Shown here: piece after piece, positions 1 to 7,000 of the stretch
How the letters are laid out: every line of letters starts with the position of its first letter
Numbering within the stretch: position 1 is the stretch's first letter
DNA from: Candidatus Bipolaricaulota bacterium
GTDB lineage: Bacteria > Bipolaricaulota > Bipolaricaulia > Bipolaricaulales > Bipolaricaulaceae
Length of the DNA stretch: 14,600 bases
Assembly: GCA_015661965.1 (NCBI GenBank)
Contig: DQVA01000026.1
Location: 1-14,600, forward strand
Direction: 5' to 3'
Translations under genes and position numbers: made by a program
The notes under the pieces: generated by a model
Seen by the model: the letters and a program-made list of their open reading frames with translations, nothing else
The model's database searches: none
What the model was told of the DNA's origin: nothing

Positions 1-35
1 CGGGGCAATGCTTCGGTACGCACCCAAGGGCGCAT
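1..35 (-). CDS. possible start of a further dcw-type gene (partial, runs off the left edge)
   Basis: Reading leftward on the minus strand, 48 bases after the rsmH stop, an ATG at 33-35 opens a frame that stays open to the window edge (MRPWVRTEALP, 11 codons). A purine-rich AGGGGGAG lies directly against the ATG, which is too close for an ideal ribosome binding site. In most bacteria the gene after rsmH is ftsL or another short division protein with a brief cytoplasmic N-terminus, so position alone makes this plausible. The 11 residues have no recognisable motif, so this is inference from synteny only. Confidence 0.25.
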   Translation of the reverse strand, partial: MRPWVRTEALP

Positions 36-83
36 CTCCCCCTAACCTAGCCGGGAAGGTTATCCCGCCCGAGGACGTTTGAC

Positions 84-989
84 CTAAGCTGAGGCTACCT
101 CGGGCACTCGTGCCGCCCTGAGCTTGGCCGAGCGGGCCCGGGGGTTGCTCGCCACCTCTTCTGCCGAGGGGCGGAGGGGTTTCTTGGTGAGAAGCTCCAG
201 CCGGCCGGTCGCCGCGCGGGCGCGAAATAGGTGTTTGACGATCCGGTCCTCCAGGGAGTGGAATGAGATCACGCACACCACCCCGCCGGGGGCGAGGAGA
301 GGGACGGCCTGGGCCAGGCCTTCCCTCAGCGCCGTCAGTTCGTCGTTCACCGCGATCCTGAGGGCCTGGAAGGTACGGGTGGCGGGGTGGATGCGGTGCT
401 TGCCCGGGGGATAGCAGCGGGCCACCAGGTGCGCCAGCTCGCCGGTGGTGCGGATGGGGGCCTTATCCCGGGCCCGCACGATCGCCCTAGCGATCCGGCG
501 GGCATAGCGTTCCTCCCCGTACTCCCATAGGATGCGCGCCAGCTCCGGTTCCGGAAGTCGGTTCACCAGCTCCGCCGCGGTGAGATCCTGGCAGGGGTCC
601 ATGCGCATATCCAACGGGGCATCCTCCCGGAAGGAGAACCCCCGGGCCGGGGAGTCGAGCTGGAGGGAGGACAGCCCGAGGTCGAACAGGATCCCGTGGA
701 CCTCCGTGATCCCCAGCGGGGCCAGGGCCTCCCGCAGCTCCCGGAAGTCGGCGTGCAGGAGCCGCGCCCGGGGGCCGAACTTAGCGAGGCGCTCCCGGGC
801 GAGCGCCAGGGCCTGGGGGTCCTTGTCCAGGCCTACAAGCTCGGCACCCCGGGCTAGGATGGCCTCGGCGTGGCCGCCGGTGCCGCAAGTGGCGTCACAG
901 ATAAGCTTACCCGGGGCGGGGGAGAGCAGCTCCACCACCTCCCGCACCAGCACCGGCTCATGCCACTTGGGCGAGCCAGTTTTCGACAT
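84..989 (-). CDS. rsmH: 16S rRNA (cytosine1402-N4)-methyltransferase RsmH (MraW)
   Basis: RsmH uses S-adenosylmethionine to methylate N4 of C1402 in the decoding centre of 16S rRNA in the cytoplasm. The 301-residue product matches the usual length. It shows the N-terminal HEPVL motif (10-14), the SAM-binding loop DATCGTGGH (32-40), an acidic GLDKD strand end (53-57), HPATRTFQALRIAVNDE (201-217), SFHSLEDRIVK (242-252) and a basic tail with NPRARSAKLRAA. The frame is open upstream, but the extra residues are low-complexity Gly/Arg overlapping csaB. The ATG at 989 is preceded by GGGAGGGG at 997-1004, seven bases away, and gives the family's normal N-terminus. The gene begins inside the last 32 bases of csaB, which suggests translational coupling. 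It normally heads the division and cell-wall cluster; having csaB directly upstream instead of mraZ is less usual. Confidence 0.97.
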   Translation of the reverse strand: MSKTGSPKWHEPVLVREVVELLSPAPGKLICDATCGTGGHAEAILARGAELVGLDKDPQALALARERLAKFGPRARLLHADFRELREALAPLGITEVHGILFDLGLSSLQLDSPARGFSFREDAPLDMRMDPCQDLTAAELVNRLPEPELARILWEYGEERYARRIARAIVRARDKAPIRTTGELAHLVARCYPPGKHRIHPATRTFQALRIAVNDELTALREGLAQAVPLLAPGGVVCVISFHSLEDRIVKHLFRARAATGRLELLTKKPLRPSAEEVASNPRARSAKLRAARVPEVASA

Positions 990-1875
990 CCCGAATCCCC
1001 TCCCTCGCCTCTTCCCCCAGCCTCTCCCGGGCCCGCAGCAGCCCCCGTTGCCAGTCCCCGGCCAGCAGGTCCTCCGCGCCGGCCGGGACACGGGGCACCG
1101 GAGCGGGCAGCCCCCTTTCCACCAAATGCAGGAAGGCGTTCACCTTGTGGGCATAGGGTAGCGCCACGAACGGGGTCCCCGCCACTAGGGCCAACTCCAG
1201 GGCATGCAACCGGGCGGCGATGATCAGCGGCGCGGCCGCCAGGAGCTCCAGGGCCTGGGCGGGGGTGGCCGGCCGCAGCGGGTCAAGTCCGGCCAGTGCC
1301 GGGAGGTCCTGGGGGGACATGGCCAGACCCTTGACGGGTGCTTTCAACCCGGCCCCCAACCGTTGGGCTTGGACCACGGCCTGGGTCCGCAGCCAGGCAG
1401 GGAGCTCCGAGACGAGGTTCACCAAGACTGCCCCGCCAGGGCGGCGGGTCGGGGGCCGCCAGGAGAGGACCGGGTCCGGGTACACCCTGGGGTTGAACCC
1501 CAACCGGGAGAGCTCTGTTGCGGAAAATTCATCTCGCACCGAGAGGTAATCGACCCGGGCGAGGGCCGCCCGCACCGCCTCCCTGGAGACCCTCCGGCGC
1601 AAGTCCACGCCCACGCTGGCCAGCGCCACGGGAGCGCGCCTGGCCGCCGTCCCGATGGCGGCCATGTAAAACAGGAGGGAGCGGAGGGAAGTACGGTCCT
1701 GCAGGAGCCCCCCGCAAAACAGCCACGGCCCCTGCCGGAAGGGGAGCCGGGGTGGGGAGCAGGTGGACAGGCAGAACCTCCCCTGCAGGGTCCGGCTCCA
1801 ACTGAGCCGCAGGGCCTCATCCCCCAGGTTTCCATGCCCGAAATAGCCGTATAGACCCACGCAAGGCCGGCTCAT
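958..1875 (-). CDS. csaB: polysaccharide pyruvyl transferase, CsaB type
   Basis: CsaB-family enzymes transfer pyruvate ketals onto secondary cell-wall polysaccharide; the pyruvylated polymer then anchors SLH-domain S-layer proteins. The 305-residue product has the family's N-terminal GYFGHGNLGDEA (10-21), a GGLLQD loop (55-60) that matches the GGG-LLQD motif, the SVRDEFS segment (112-118), the ARLHAL active-site motif (221-226) and ALPYAHKV (238-245). No signal peptide or membrane segment is seen, so it should act in the cytoplasm. The frame extends far upstream, but only from the ATG at 1873-1875 does it resemble the family, and this ATG overlaps the preceding stop as ATGA, with GGAGGGG next to it. 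Its 3' end overlaps rsmH by 32 bases, so the two are very likely cotranscribed. Family assignment is firm; the acceptor polymer is inferred. Confidence 0.88.
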   Translation of the reverse strand: MSRPCVGLYGYFGHGNLGDEALRLSWSRTLQGRFCLSTCSPPRLPFRQGPWLFCGGLLQDRTSLRSLLFYMAAIGTAARRAPVALASVGVDLRRRVSREAVRAALARVDYLSVRDEFSATELSRLGFNPRVYPDPVLSWRPPTRRPGGAVLVNLVSELPAWLRTQAVVQAQRLGAGLKAPVKGLAMSPQDLPALAGLDPLRPATPAQALELLAAAPLIIAARLHALELALVAGTPFVALPYAHKVNAFLHLVERGLPAPVPRVPAGAEDLLAGDWQRGLLRARERLGEEAREGIRDVENWLAQVA

Positions 1876-2096
1876 TCCCCTCCGCGCTCCTCCACCAAGG
1901 TCCGCTGCCAGGAGCGGCTGGCCACCAGCGCCAGGGCGCCCAGGCCGGAGACAACGTTGGATAGCGACATCCCCCACCACACCCCGTCTGCCCCCCAGCC
2001 CAATACGTAGCCAAACAGGTAGGCAAGCGGGATCCGCAGGGCCCACAGTCGCAGCACGCTCAGGATTTCCTCGCGGGTAGGGGCGGAAAACCTCAT
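1872..2096 (-). pseudogene. C-terminal remnant of a MATE-family (MOP superfamily) transporter, 74 codons
   Basis: The minus-strand frame from the ATG at 2096 encodes MRFSAPTREEILSV followed by LRLWALRIPLAYLFGYVLG and GADGVWWGMSLSNVVSGLGA. This two-helix ending closely resembles the last transmembrane pair of MATE (NorM/DinF-like) exporters, where an R-I-P-L helix is followed by a G-V-W helix and a short charged tail. Family members are about 440-460 residues, so more than 80% is missing. Upstream of the ATG the frame runs into the divergent promoter and the antisense strand of the GH38 gene, with no transporter-like sequence. The frame has no stop codon, its last bases overlap the csaB ATG as ATGA, and TATACT lies seven bases before its ATG. 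It may therefore still be translated as a two-helix peptide that couples to csaB, or it may be a pure relic kept as a leader. MurJ-type flippases are the alternative parent family. Confidence 0.65.
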
Positions 2097-2103
2097 GGCT
2101 GCG

Positions 2104-2109
2104 AGTATA
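2104..2109 (-). promoter_or_regulatory. candidate -10 box for the MATE remnant-csaB-rsmH operon
   Basis: TATACT on the minus strand lies exactly seven bases before the ATG at 2096. Transcription would start at or next to the A of the start codon, giving a leaderless mRNA. There is no Shine-Dalgarno sequence before this ATG, which fits. No -35 element is seen at 16-18 bases spacing. Confidence 0.55.
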
Positions 2110-2165
2110 CCCACGGCCCAAAGCCCCGCGCGTTTACCACCACTGGCCTTGGCTTCCAGGCCGGC

Positions 2166-2171
2166 TATACT
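2166..2171 (+). promoter_or_regulatory. candidate -10 box for the GH38/GH-D/GT cassette, leaderless geometry
   Basis: TATACT lies exactly seven bases before the ATG at 2179, the same distance as in the divergent copy. No Shine-Dalgarno sequence lies in the seven-base gap (CCCGGCC) and no good -35 hexamer sits 16-18 bases upstream. The arrangement matches leaderless promoters described in Thermus/Deinococcus-type bacteria, where a TANNNT box lies just before the start codon. It also decides the start of the GH38 gene. Confidence 0.6.
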
Positions 2172-2178
2172 CCCGGCC

Positions 2179-4842
2179 ATGAAGGACGGAAGCGGGCCGA
2201 GGGCGCCGGGAAAGATCGGGGTGACCTTCGTCCCCCACACCCACTGGGATCGGGAGTGGTACCGGCCGTTCCAGGTGTTTAGGACACGGTCTATCGCGTT
2301 GCTCGACGGCGTGCTGGACATCTTGGAAAAGGACCTAGAATTTCGCCATTTCCACTTGGACGGCCAGGCCATCCTCCTCGAGGACTATCTGGAGGCCTGC
2401 CCGGAGCAGGAGGCGCGCATCCGGGAGTTGGCGAGGGGAGGGCGCCTGTCGGTGGGGCCCTGGTACGTGCTCCCCGACGAGTTTTTGGTCAGTGGTGAAT
2501 CGCTGATCCGCAACCTCCTTGCCGGCAGGGCCATCGCCAGGGAGCTCGGAGGCTACTGCCCGGTGGGGTACCTCCCGGACCAGTTCGGCCACATCGCCCA
2601 GTTGCCCCAGATCCTACGCCGGTTCGGCATCGAGGCCGCGGTCCTGTGGCGGGGCCTCGATTACGGGCGGAGCCGGCACAACGAGTTCTGGTGGGTCGCC
2701 CCAGATGGAAGCAGGGTATTGGCGGTGCACCTACCGCCGCGGGGCTACGGCGGGCTGGTCGACCTCTCCCGGGACCGGGAGGCCGGAGCAAAGGAGGTGA
2801 AACGGCGGCTCGAGTTCCTCGTCCCCCGGAGCGCCAGCGGGGAAGTCCTCCTCCTCTGCGGGGACGACCATTGGCCGCCCGATCCCGGGCTCCCGGGGTT
2901 CCTGGAGCGTTTATCCGCCGAACACCCCGGCATGGAGGTCCGGCTGGGCTCGCTCGGCGAGTTCTTCGCCGCGGTGCGGGCACACCTCAGGGCGGACGAC
3001 CTTGTGGAGGTGCGGGGCGAGCTCATCTCCCCCAAGGACACGCGGGTGTTGCAGAGCGTCTACTCGACGCGCACGCCCTTAAAACAGCTCAACTTCCGGT
3101 GTGAGACCCTGTTGGAGCGGTGGGCCGAGCCCACCAGCGTCTATGCGGGCTGGCTGGGGGAGGAGGCACGGTCGGGGCTGCTGCGGCTTGCCTGGAAGTG
3201 GCTGCTCCGGAACCACCCCCACGATTCCATCTGCAGCTGCTCCGTGGACGCGGTGGAGCGGGACATGCGGGCCCGGTTCGCCTGGTGTCAAGAGATCGCC
3301 GAGGAATTGGTGGCCCGCAACCTGCGGGCCATCGCGCGGAGGATCGACACCGCCGGACTCCTGCAGGAGGGGGAGGTGGCACTGGTGGCCTTCAACCCCA
3401 GTGGCCACGTAACCCCCCAAGTGGCAGAGGGGGAGGTGTTCCTGCCCGAGGAGCTCCTGGGCAAGGTACTTATGGTGCGTACCCCGGCGGGGGAAGTACT
3501 GCCGCTGGAAGTCCTCTCCTGGGGGGAGCGGCCGCTCAAGGGGCCCGAGCCGCGCTATCTGGGGGTGCCTTGGCCGGCGGTACGCGCCCGACTGCGCGTG
3601 TATCTTCCCGGGCTCCCGCCCCGGGGGTACGTCGCCCTGCGGCTGGCCCCGGGGCGTTCCAAACGGTGCCCGGAGCTACACGCCGGGTCCAACTGGATCG
3701 AGAACGGCCTGGTGCGGCTGACGGCAACCCCCGACGGCAGGTTAGAGCTTCTGGACAAGGAGACGGGACAGCGTTACCCCGGGCTCCACCGGTTCGAGGA
3801 CGTGGGGGACCGGGGTGACACTTACACCTTCGACCCCGTGCCCGGAGACCTCCCCATACACCAACAGGCCGCCCAGATGGGGACGGAGCTGGGCCCACTG
3901 CGGGCGTGCCTTGTGATCCACACCTCCTTGGAGGTGCCGGAGAGACTCGCTTCCTCCCGGTCGGCCCGGGCCGGAAACCATGTGCAGATACCGATCAAGA
4001 CGGCCGTATACCTCCACCCTGGAAGCAAGCGAGTGGAATTCGTGACCACCTTGGTGAATACCGCCCGCGATCACCGGCTGCGGGTCCTCTTCCCCACCGG
4101 GGTGCGGGCCCAGGCGGCCTGGGCCGAGGAGGCGTTCGCTGTGGTGCGGCGGCGGCTCCACACACCCCAGGGGGAGAGCTGGACCGAGGCCCCTTATCCC
4201 ACCCGCCATTTCCGCCGGTTCGTGTACCTGGGGGATGAGGTGCGGGGGTTCGGCCTTGTGAGCGGCGGGCTCCCCGAGTACGAGGTCCTGGAAGACGAGG
4301 ACCGCACCCTGGCCTTGACCCTGCTTCGGTGCGTAGGGTGGCTCTCCCGCCACGACCTGACGCGGCGGCGGGACGCCGTCGGCCCCCTGTTCCCCACGCC
4401 CGGCGCCCAATGCCTGGGGGAGCATCGGTTCGAGTATGCGATCTATACTGGCCGTGGCCCTTGGCAGGAAAGCGGGATCTTGAGGGAGGCGGAGCTCTAT
4501 ACCGCCCCGCCGCGCCTCCTCGCCACGGGGAGAGGAGCGGGACCACTGCCGCCGGAGTTCAGCTTCCTGCGGGTGGACCCACCCTGGCTCCCCGTCTCCG
4601 CCCTGAAACCGGCCGAAGGGGGGCAGCTGGCTGTCCTACGGCTTTACAACCCGGGCGAGGGGCAAGTGAAGGTGGCGCTCTGGTTCCCCTGGCGGCCGGG
4701 GCGGGCCGTCCTCCTGGACCTGGCAGAGGGGGAACTGGGGGAGCTCCCGATCCTTGGAAATACCTTGCACCTCACGCTGGGGGGCGGGGAGATCGCCACC
4801 GTGGGGGTGGTCCTGGAAGGGCTGAGGAGCGGAGATGTGTGA
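2179..4842 (+). CDS. glycoside hydrolase family 38 alpha-mannosidase (MngB-like)
   Basis: GH38 enzymes are retaining, metal-dependent alpha-mannosidases; bacterial members act on alpha-mannosides such as mannosylglycerate or on glycan fragments. The 887-residue product shows the N-terminal metal site HTHWDREWY (20-28; ligands H22 and D24), the nucleophile/metal residue D134 in YLPDQFGH, a GDD acid/base motif (228-230) and the third metal site NHPHDS (345-350; H348, D349). A middle helical domain and a long beta-rich C-terminal domain follow, so the length is normal. There is no signal peptide, so it is cytoplasmic. The ATG at 2179 was chosen because the family alignment begins close to it and a -10 box lies seven bases upstream; the longer open frame runs into the promoter. 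It heads a three-gene overlapping cassette with a GH-D-like enzyme and a glycosyltransferase. All key catalytic residues are present, but substrate specificity cannot be read from sequence; mannosylglycerate hydrolase is one candidate. Confidence 0.92.
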   Translation: MKDGSGPRAPGKIGVTFVPHTHWDREWYRPFQVFRTRSIALLDGVLDILEKDLEFRHFHLDGQAILLEDYLEACPEQEARIRELARGGRLSVGPWYVLPDEFLVSGESLIRNLLAGRAIARELGGYCPVGYLPDQFGHIAQLPQILRRFGIEAAVLWRGLDYGRSRHNEFWWVAPDGSRVLAVHLPPRGYGGLVDLSRDREAGAKEVKRRLEFLVPRSASGEVLLLCGDDHWPPDPGLPGFLERLSAEHPGMEVRLGSLGEFFAAVRAHLRADDLVEVRGELISPKDTRVLQSVYSTRTPLKQLNFRCETLLERWAEPTSVYAGWLGEEARSGLLRLAWKWLLRNHPHDSICSCSVDAVERDMRARFAWCQEIAEELVARNLRAIARRIDTAGLLQEGEVALVAFNPSGHVTPQVAEGEVFLPEELLGKVLMVRTPAGEVLPLEVLSWGERPLKGPEPRYLGVPWPAVRARLRVYLPGLPPRGYVALRLAPGRSKRCPELHAGSNWIENGLVRLTATPDGRLELLDKETGQRYPGLHRFEDVGDRGDTYTFDPVPGDLPIHQQAAQMGTELGPLRACLVIHTSLEVPERLASSRSARAGNHVQIPIKTAVYLHPGSKRVEFVTTLVNTARDHRLRVLFPTGVRAQAAWAEEAFAVVRRRLHTPQGESWTEAPYPTRHFRRFVYLGDEVRGFGLVSGGLPEYEVLEDEDRTLALTLLRCVGWLSRHDLTRRRDAVGPLFPTPGAQCLGEHRFEYAIYTGRGPWQESGILREAELYTAPPRLLATGRGAGPLPPEFSFLRVDPPWLPVSALKPAEGGQLAVLRLYNPGEGQVKVALWFPWRPGRAVLLDLAEGELGELPILGNTLHLTLGGGEIATVGVVLEGLRSGDV

Positions 4843-7000
4843 ATTGGACCTGCGGACAGGCCCGGATGGGGTAGCGGTCCTGTACGGGGGCGAGGTGTGG
4901 GTCCGAGGGATGAGGATGCGGCTGGGGGGCGATCTGTTGGAAATTTTTGAGCACGGAGAGATTTCAGGACAAGACCGGCTGGGGGGCTTCACCGGCCGGG
5001 CCCTGACCTGTGTTCGAGACAGGGAACCCATCATAGAACTTTCGGTCAAGCTCTACCCGGCCAGGGCGGCCTTGCTCGTGGAGGCCCTGGTGGTGGAGGA
5101 GCTCACCGGCCTGGCCGGAGAAGACAGCTTCCTGGCTAGCCCCCTGGACGTCCCGCTGCTCTTCCTGCGGGAGGCCGACTACCTCCTCTTCACCTGGGGG
5201 ATGGTGGGGCCCGGTGGAAAGGGGGAATGGCCCCACCCCGTCCACGGGAACACGCTGGAGAACCTCCCCCCCGATCGACCGTTTGCGCCCTTGGTCCTCG
5301 CCGCCGGGCGCCGCAGCCTGGCGATCTCCCCAGCCAGTCACCTGCCGGTGAGCCCGTTGCGGGCCGTAAAGTTAGGGGGGAACACGGCCATAGCCCGGGG
5401 CATCCACGGCGCCATCGACCGGCTGCCGCGGGGGTCCGTCCTCAGGACGCTCCTCGTCTTCGGTGGGGATCCCTTGGCCACGCTCCACTCCTTAGGGGAC
5501 ATCCTCCTCAGCCTGGGCGGGAAGGGGCGGCCGAGGCCGACCGACCACCCGGTGCTCTCCCGACTGGGCTACTGGACCGACTACGGGGCTTACTACTCGG
5601 ATCTCTTTCACCCCGCGGACGAGCAGACCCTCCTGGAGCTGGGCCGCCATTTCCGCTCCCGCAAGCTCCCGGTGGGTTATTTCGGGCTGGACTTGTGGTA
5701 CGAATACGAACGGGCGGGGCTGGCCACCGCCTACCGTCCCGACCCGGGGAAATTCCCGCGCGGCTTGGGGCCGATCGCCCACCAGACCGGCATCCCCATG
5801 TTCCTACATCTTTCCGGGTTCGCACGGGAGAACGTCTACCGGGATCGGTATCGGTTCCTGGAGGGGGAGGAGGCGGCCTGCCCCGCCGAACCCCGCTTCT
5901 ACCGGGACCTGGCCCGGGAGCTCAAAGGCCAGGGGGCGATCGGGGTATGGCATGACCACCTGCGGAACCAGCAGGGACGGGTCCCCGTCCTCAGGGCTTC
6001 CCTGACCGCCGCCGAGGACTGGTTCGCCGCCATGACCAGCGCCTTCGAAGAGGCTGGGCTGCCGCTGCTGCTGTCCGTTCCCACCATGGGATTCCTCCTC
6101 GCCGCCACACAGGCGCCGGGGGTGATCGCCGCCCGCAGCGGGGAGGACTATCTTGTGCGGCAGGAGCAGCAGCTCGCCATGCTCCCCCCGAAGGTGCGAA
6201 AGAAATATGAACTCGTCCCCTACCGGGAATTCATCCGGGGCCGGTTCCTGATGGGTTGGCTCCTGTGGGCACTGGGGATGTACCCGTTCCACGACGTGTT
6301 CATCACCAACGCCTCCCATCCGGAGGGGTTCTGCGAGCCCCGGGCCCGGGATGAGGCCCTGATGCGGGCCCTCTCCTGCGGCCCGGTGGGGATCGGCGAC
6401 AAATTGGGCTGCGTGGACCGGGGGATCGTGGAGCGGCTATGTTTCTCCGACGGAACCCTGGCCAAGCCGGACCGGCCCGCCCAACCGCTTTGGCGGCCCT
6501 TGTTTCAAGGGCTCCTGGCCGCGGCCGCTGAGACCACGCTGGAGCCTTGGACGTGGCGGTTTCTGGCCGTCTACAACATTACGGAGGGAGAGCAAGCCTA
6601 CTCCCTGGACCCCGCGGACCTGGGGGCGGAGGGGGCTGTGGTCTACGACTACTTCCGCCGACGGCTGGCCTCAGGGGTGGCCGGGGGGTTGCCCCCCGAG
6701 GGAGGGGATTATTTCATCCTGGCGCCGCTGGTGGAGGGGATCGCACTGTTGGGCCTCCTGGACAAATACATCACCCTGCCCGCCGGCAGGTGCCGGCTGG
6801 AGCGGGGGCCAGAAGGACTTCTGGTCATGTTTTCCACCCCTCCCGGCGGGGAGCACCTGGTGGGGGCCGTGTCCGAAGCCGGCCTGGCGGTGGAGGCACA
6901 AGGGGCGGAGCTGCGCGGGGTGTGGCGGGAGGGCGCGCTCCACCTGATCCGCGTCCGGCCGCAGTCGCCCCGATGGCGCCTTTCGTTCCGGACGAGGTGA
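4835..7000 (+). CDS. GH36-like (clan GH-D) TIM-barrel glycoside hydrolase, substrate unknown
   Basis: The 721-residue product looks like the raffinose-synthase/alpha-galactosidase branch of clan GH-D, a retaining glycosidase fold. An N-terminal beta-rich domain (about 1-235) is followed by a barrel that opens with LGYWTDYGAYYSD (244-256). Next come FGLDLWYEYE (283-292), a candidate nucleophile D374 in GVWHDHL (370-376), and the late-barrel block ALSCGPVGIGDKLG (512-525), then DGTLAKPDRPAQPLW (539-553). The spacing of the GPVG-GDK-G and KPDRPA blocks is the best evidence. A C-terminal beta domain ends the protein. No signal peptide is visible. The ATG overlaps the GH38 stop region by eight bases and has GAGGAG five bases upstream, so translation is probably coupled. 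The exact family, the acid/base residue and the sugar are unclear; alpha-galactosidase, alpha-N-acetylgalactosaminidase or transglycosidase activity are all possible. Confidence 0.75.
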   Translation: MCELDLRTGPDGVAVLYGGEVWVRGMRMRLGGDLLEIFEHGEISGQDRLGGFTGRALTCVRDREPIIELSVKLYPARAALLVEALVVEELTGLAGEDSFLASPLDVPLLFLREADYLLFTWGMVGPGGKGEWPHPVHGNTLENLPPDRPFAPLVLAAGRRSLAISPASHLPVSPLRAVKLGGNTAIARGIHGAIDRLPRGSVLRTLLVFGGDPLATLHSLGDILLSLGGKGRPRPTDHPVLSRLGYWTDYGAYYSDLFHPADEQTLLELGRHFRSRKLPVGYFGLDLWYEYERAGLATAYRPDPGKFPRGLGPIAHQTGIPMFLHLSGFARENVYRDRYRFLEGEEAACPAEPRFYRDLARELKGQGAIGVWHDHLRNQQGRVPVLRASLTAAEDWFAAMTSAFEEAGLPLLLSVPTMGFLLAATQAPGVIAARSGEDYLVRQEQQLAMLPPKVRKKYELVPYREFIRGRFLMGWLLWALGMYPFHDVFITNASHPEGFCEPRARDEALMRALSCGPVGIGDKLGCVDRGIVERLCFSDGTLAKPDRPAQPLWRPLFQGLLAAAAETTLEPWTWRFLAVYNITEGEQAYSLDPADLGAEGAVVYDYFRRRLASGVAGGLPPEGGDYFILAPLVEGIALLGLLDKYITLPAGRCRLERGPEGLLVMFSTPPGGEHLVGAVSEAGLAVEAQGAELRGVWREGALHLIRVRPQSPRWRLSFRTR

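Larger units (their letters stand above)
2093..2182. repeat. imperfect inverted repeat containing two mirrored promoter/start-codon units
   Basis: Read on the minus strand, 2125-2093 carries GGCTT, GGCCG, TATACTC, then GCCATGA in that order. Read on the plus strand, 2151-2182 carries the same four blocks in the same order. TATACTC and GCCATGA are separated by three bases in both copies, and the other gaps differ by one or two bases. About 25 of 33 aligned positions agree. The 25-base centre (2126-2150) is not repeated. Each arm ends with the start codon of its gene: the MATE remnant on the left and the GH38 gene on the right. The copies could be a duplicated and inverted promoter or a shared two-sided regulatory site. 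Confidence 0.7.

Noticed and set aside
8..82. Plus-strand 24-codon frame at the left edge
   Set aside because: It has no ribosome binding site, is very short and shows no motif.
990..1091. N-terminal extension of rsmH
   Set aside because: The extra 34 residues are Gly/Arg/Cys low complexity overlapping csaB. The ATG at 989 has a good ribosome binding site and gives the family N-terminus.
1876..2121. N-terminal extension of csaB
   Set aside because: The sequence lies in another frame of the MATE remnant and the divergent promoter. Family similarity begins only after the ATG at 1875.
2095..2178. Upstream ATG of the GH38 gene
   Set aside because: It would place the promoter and inverted repeat inside the coding region. 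The GH38 family match begins soon after 2179.
6547..6972. Upstream extension of the glycosyltransferase
   Set aside because: It is Gly/Arg/Pro-rich and out of frame with the conserved GH-D coding sequence it overlaps.
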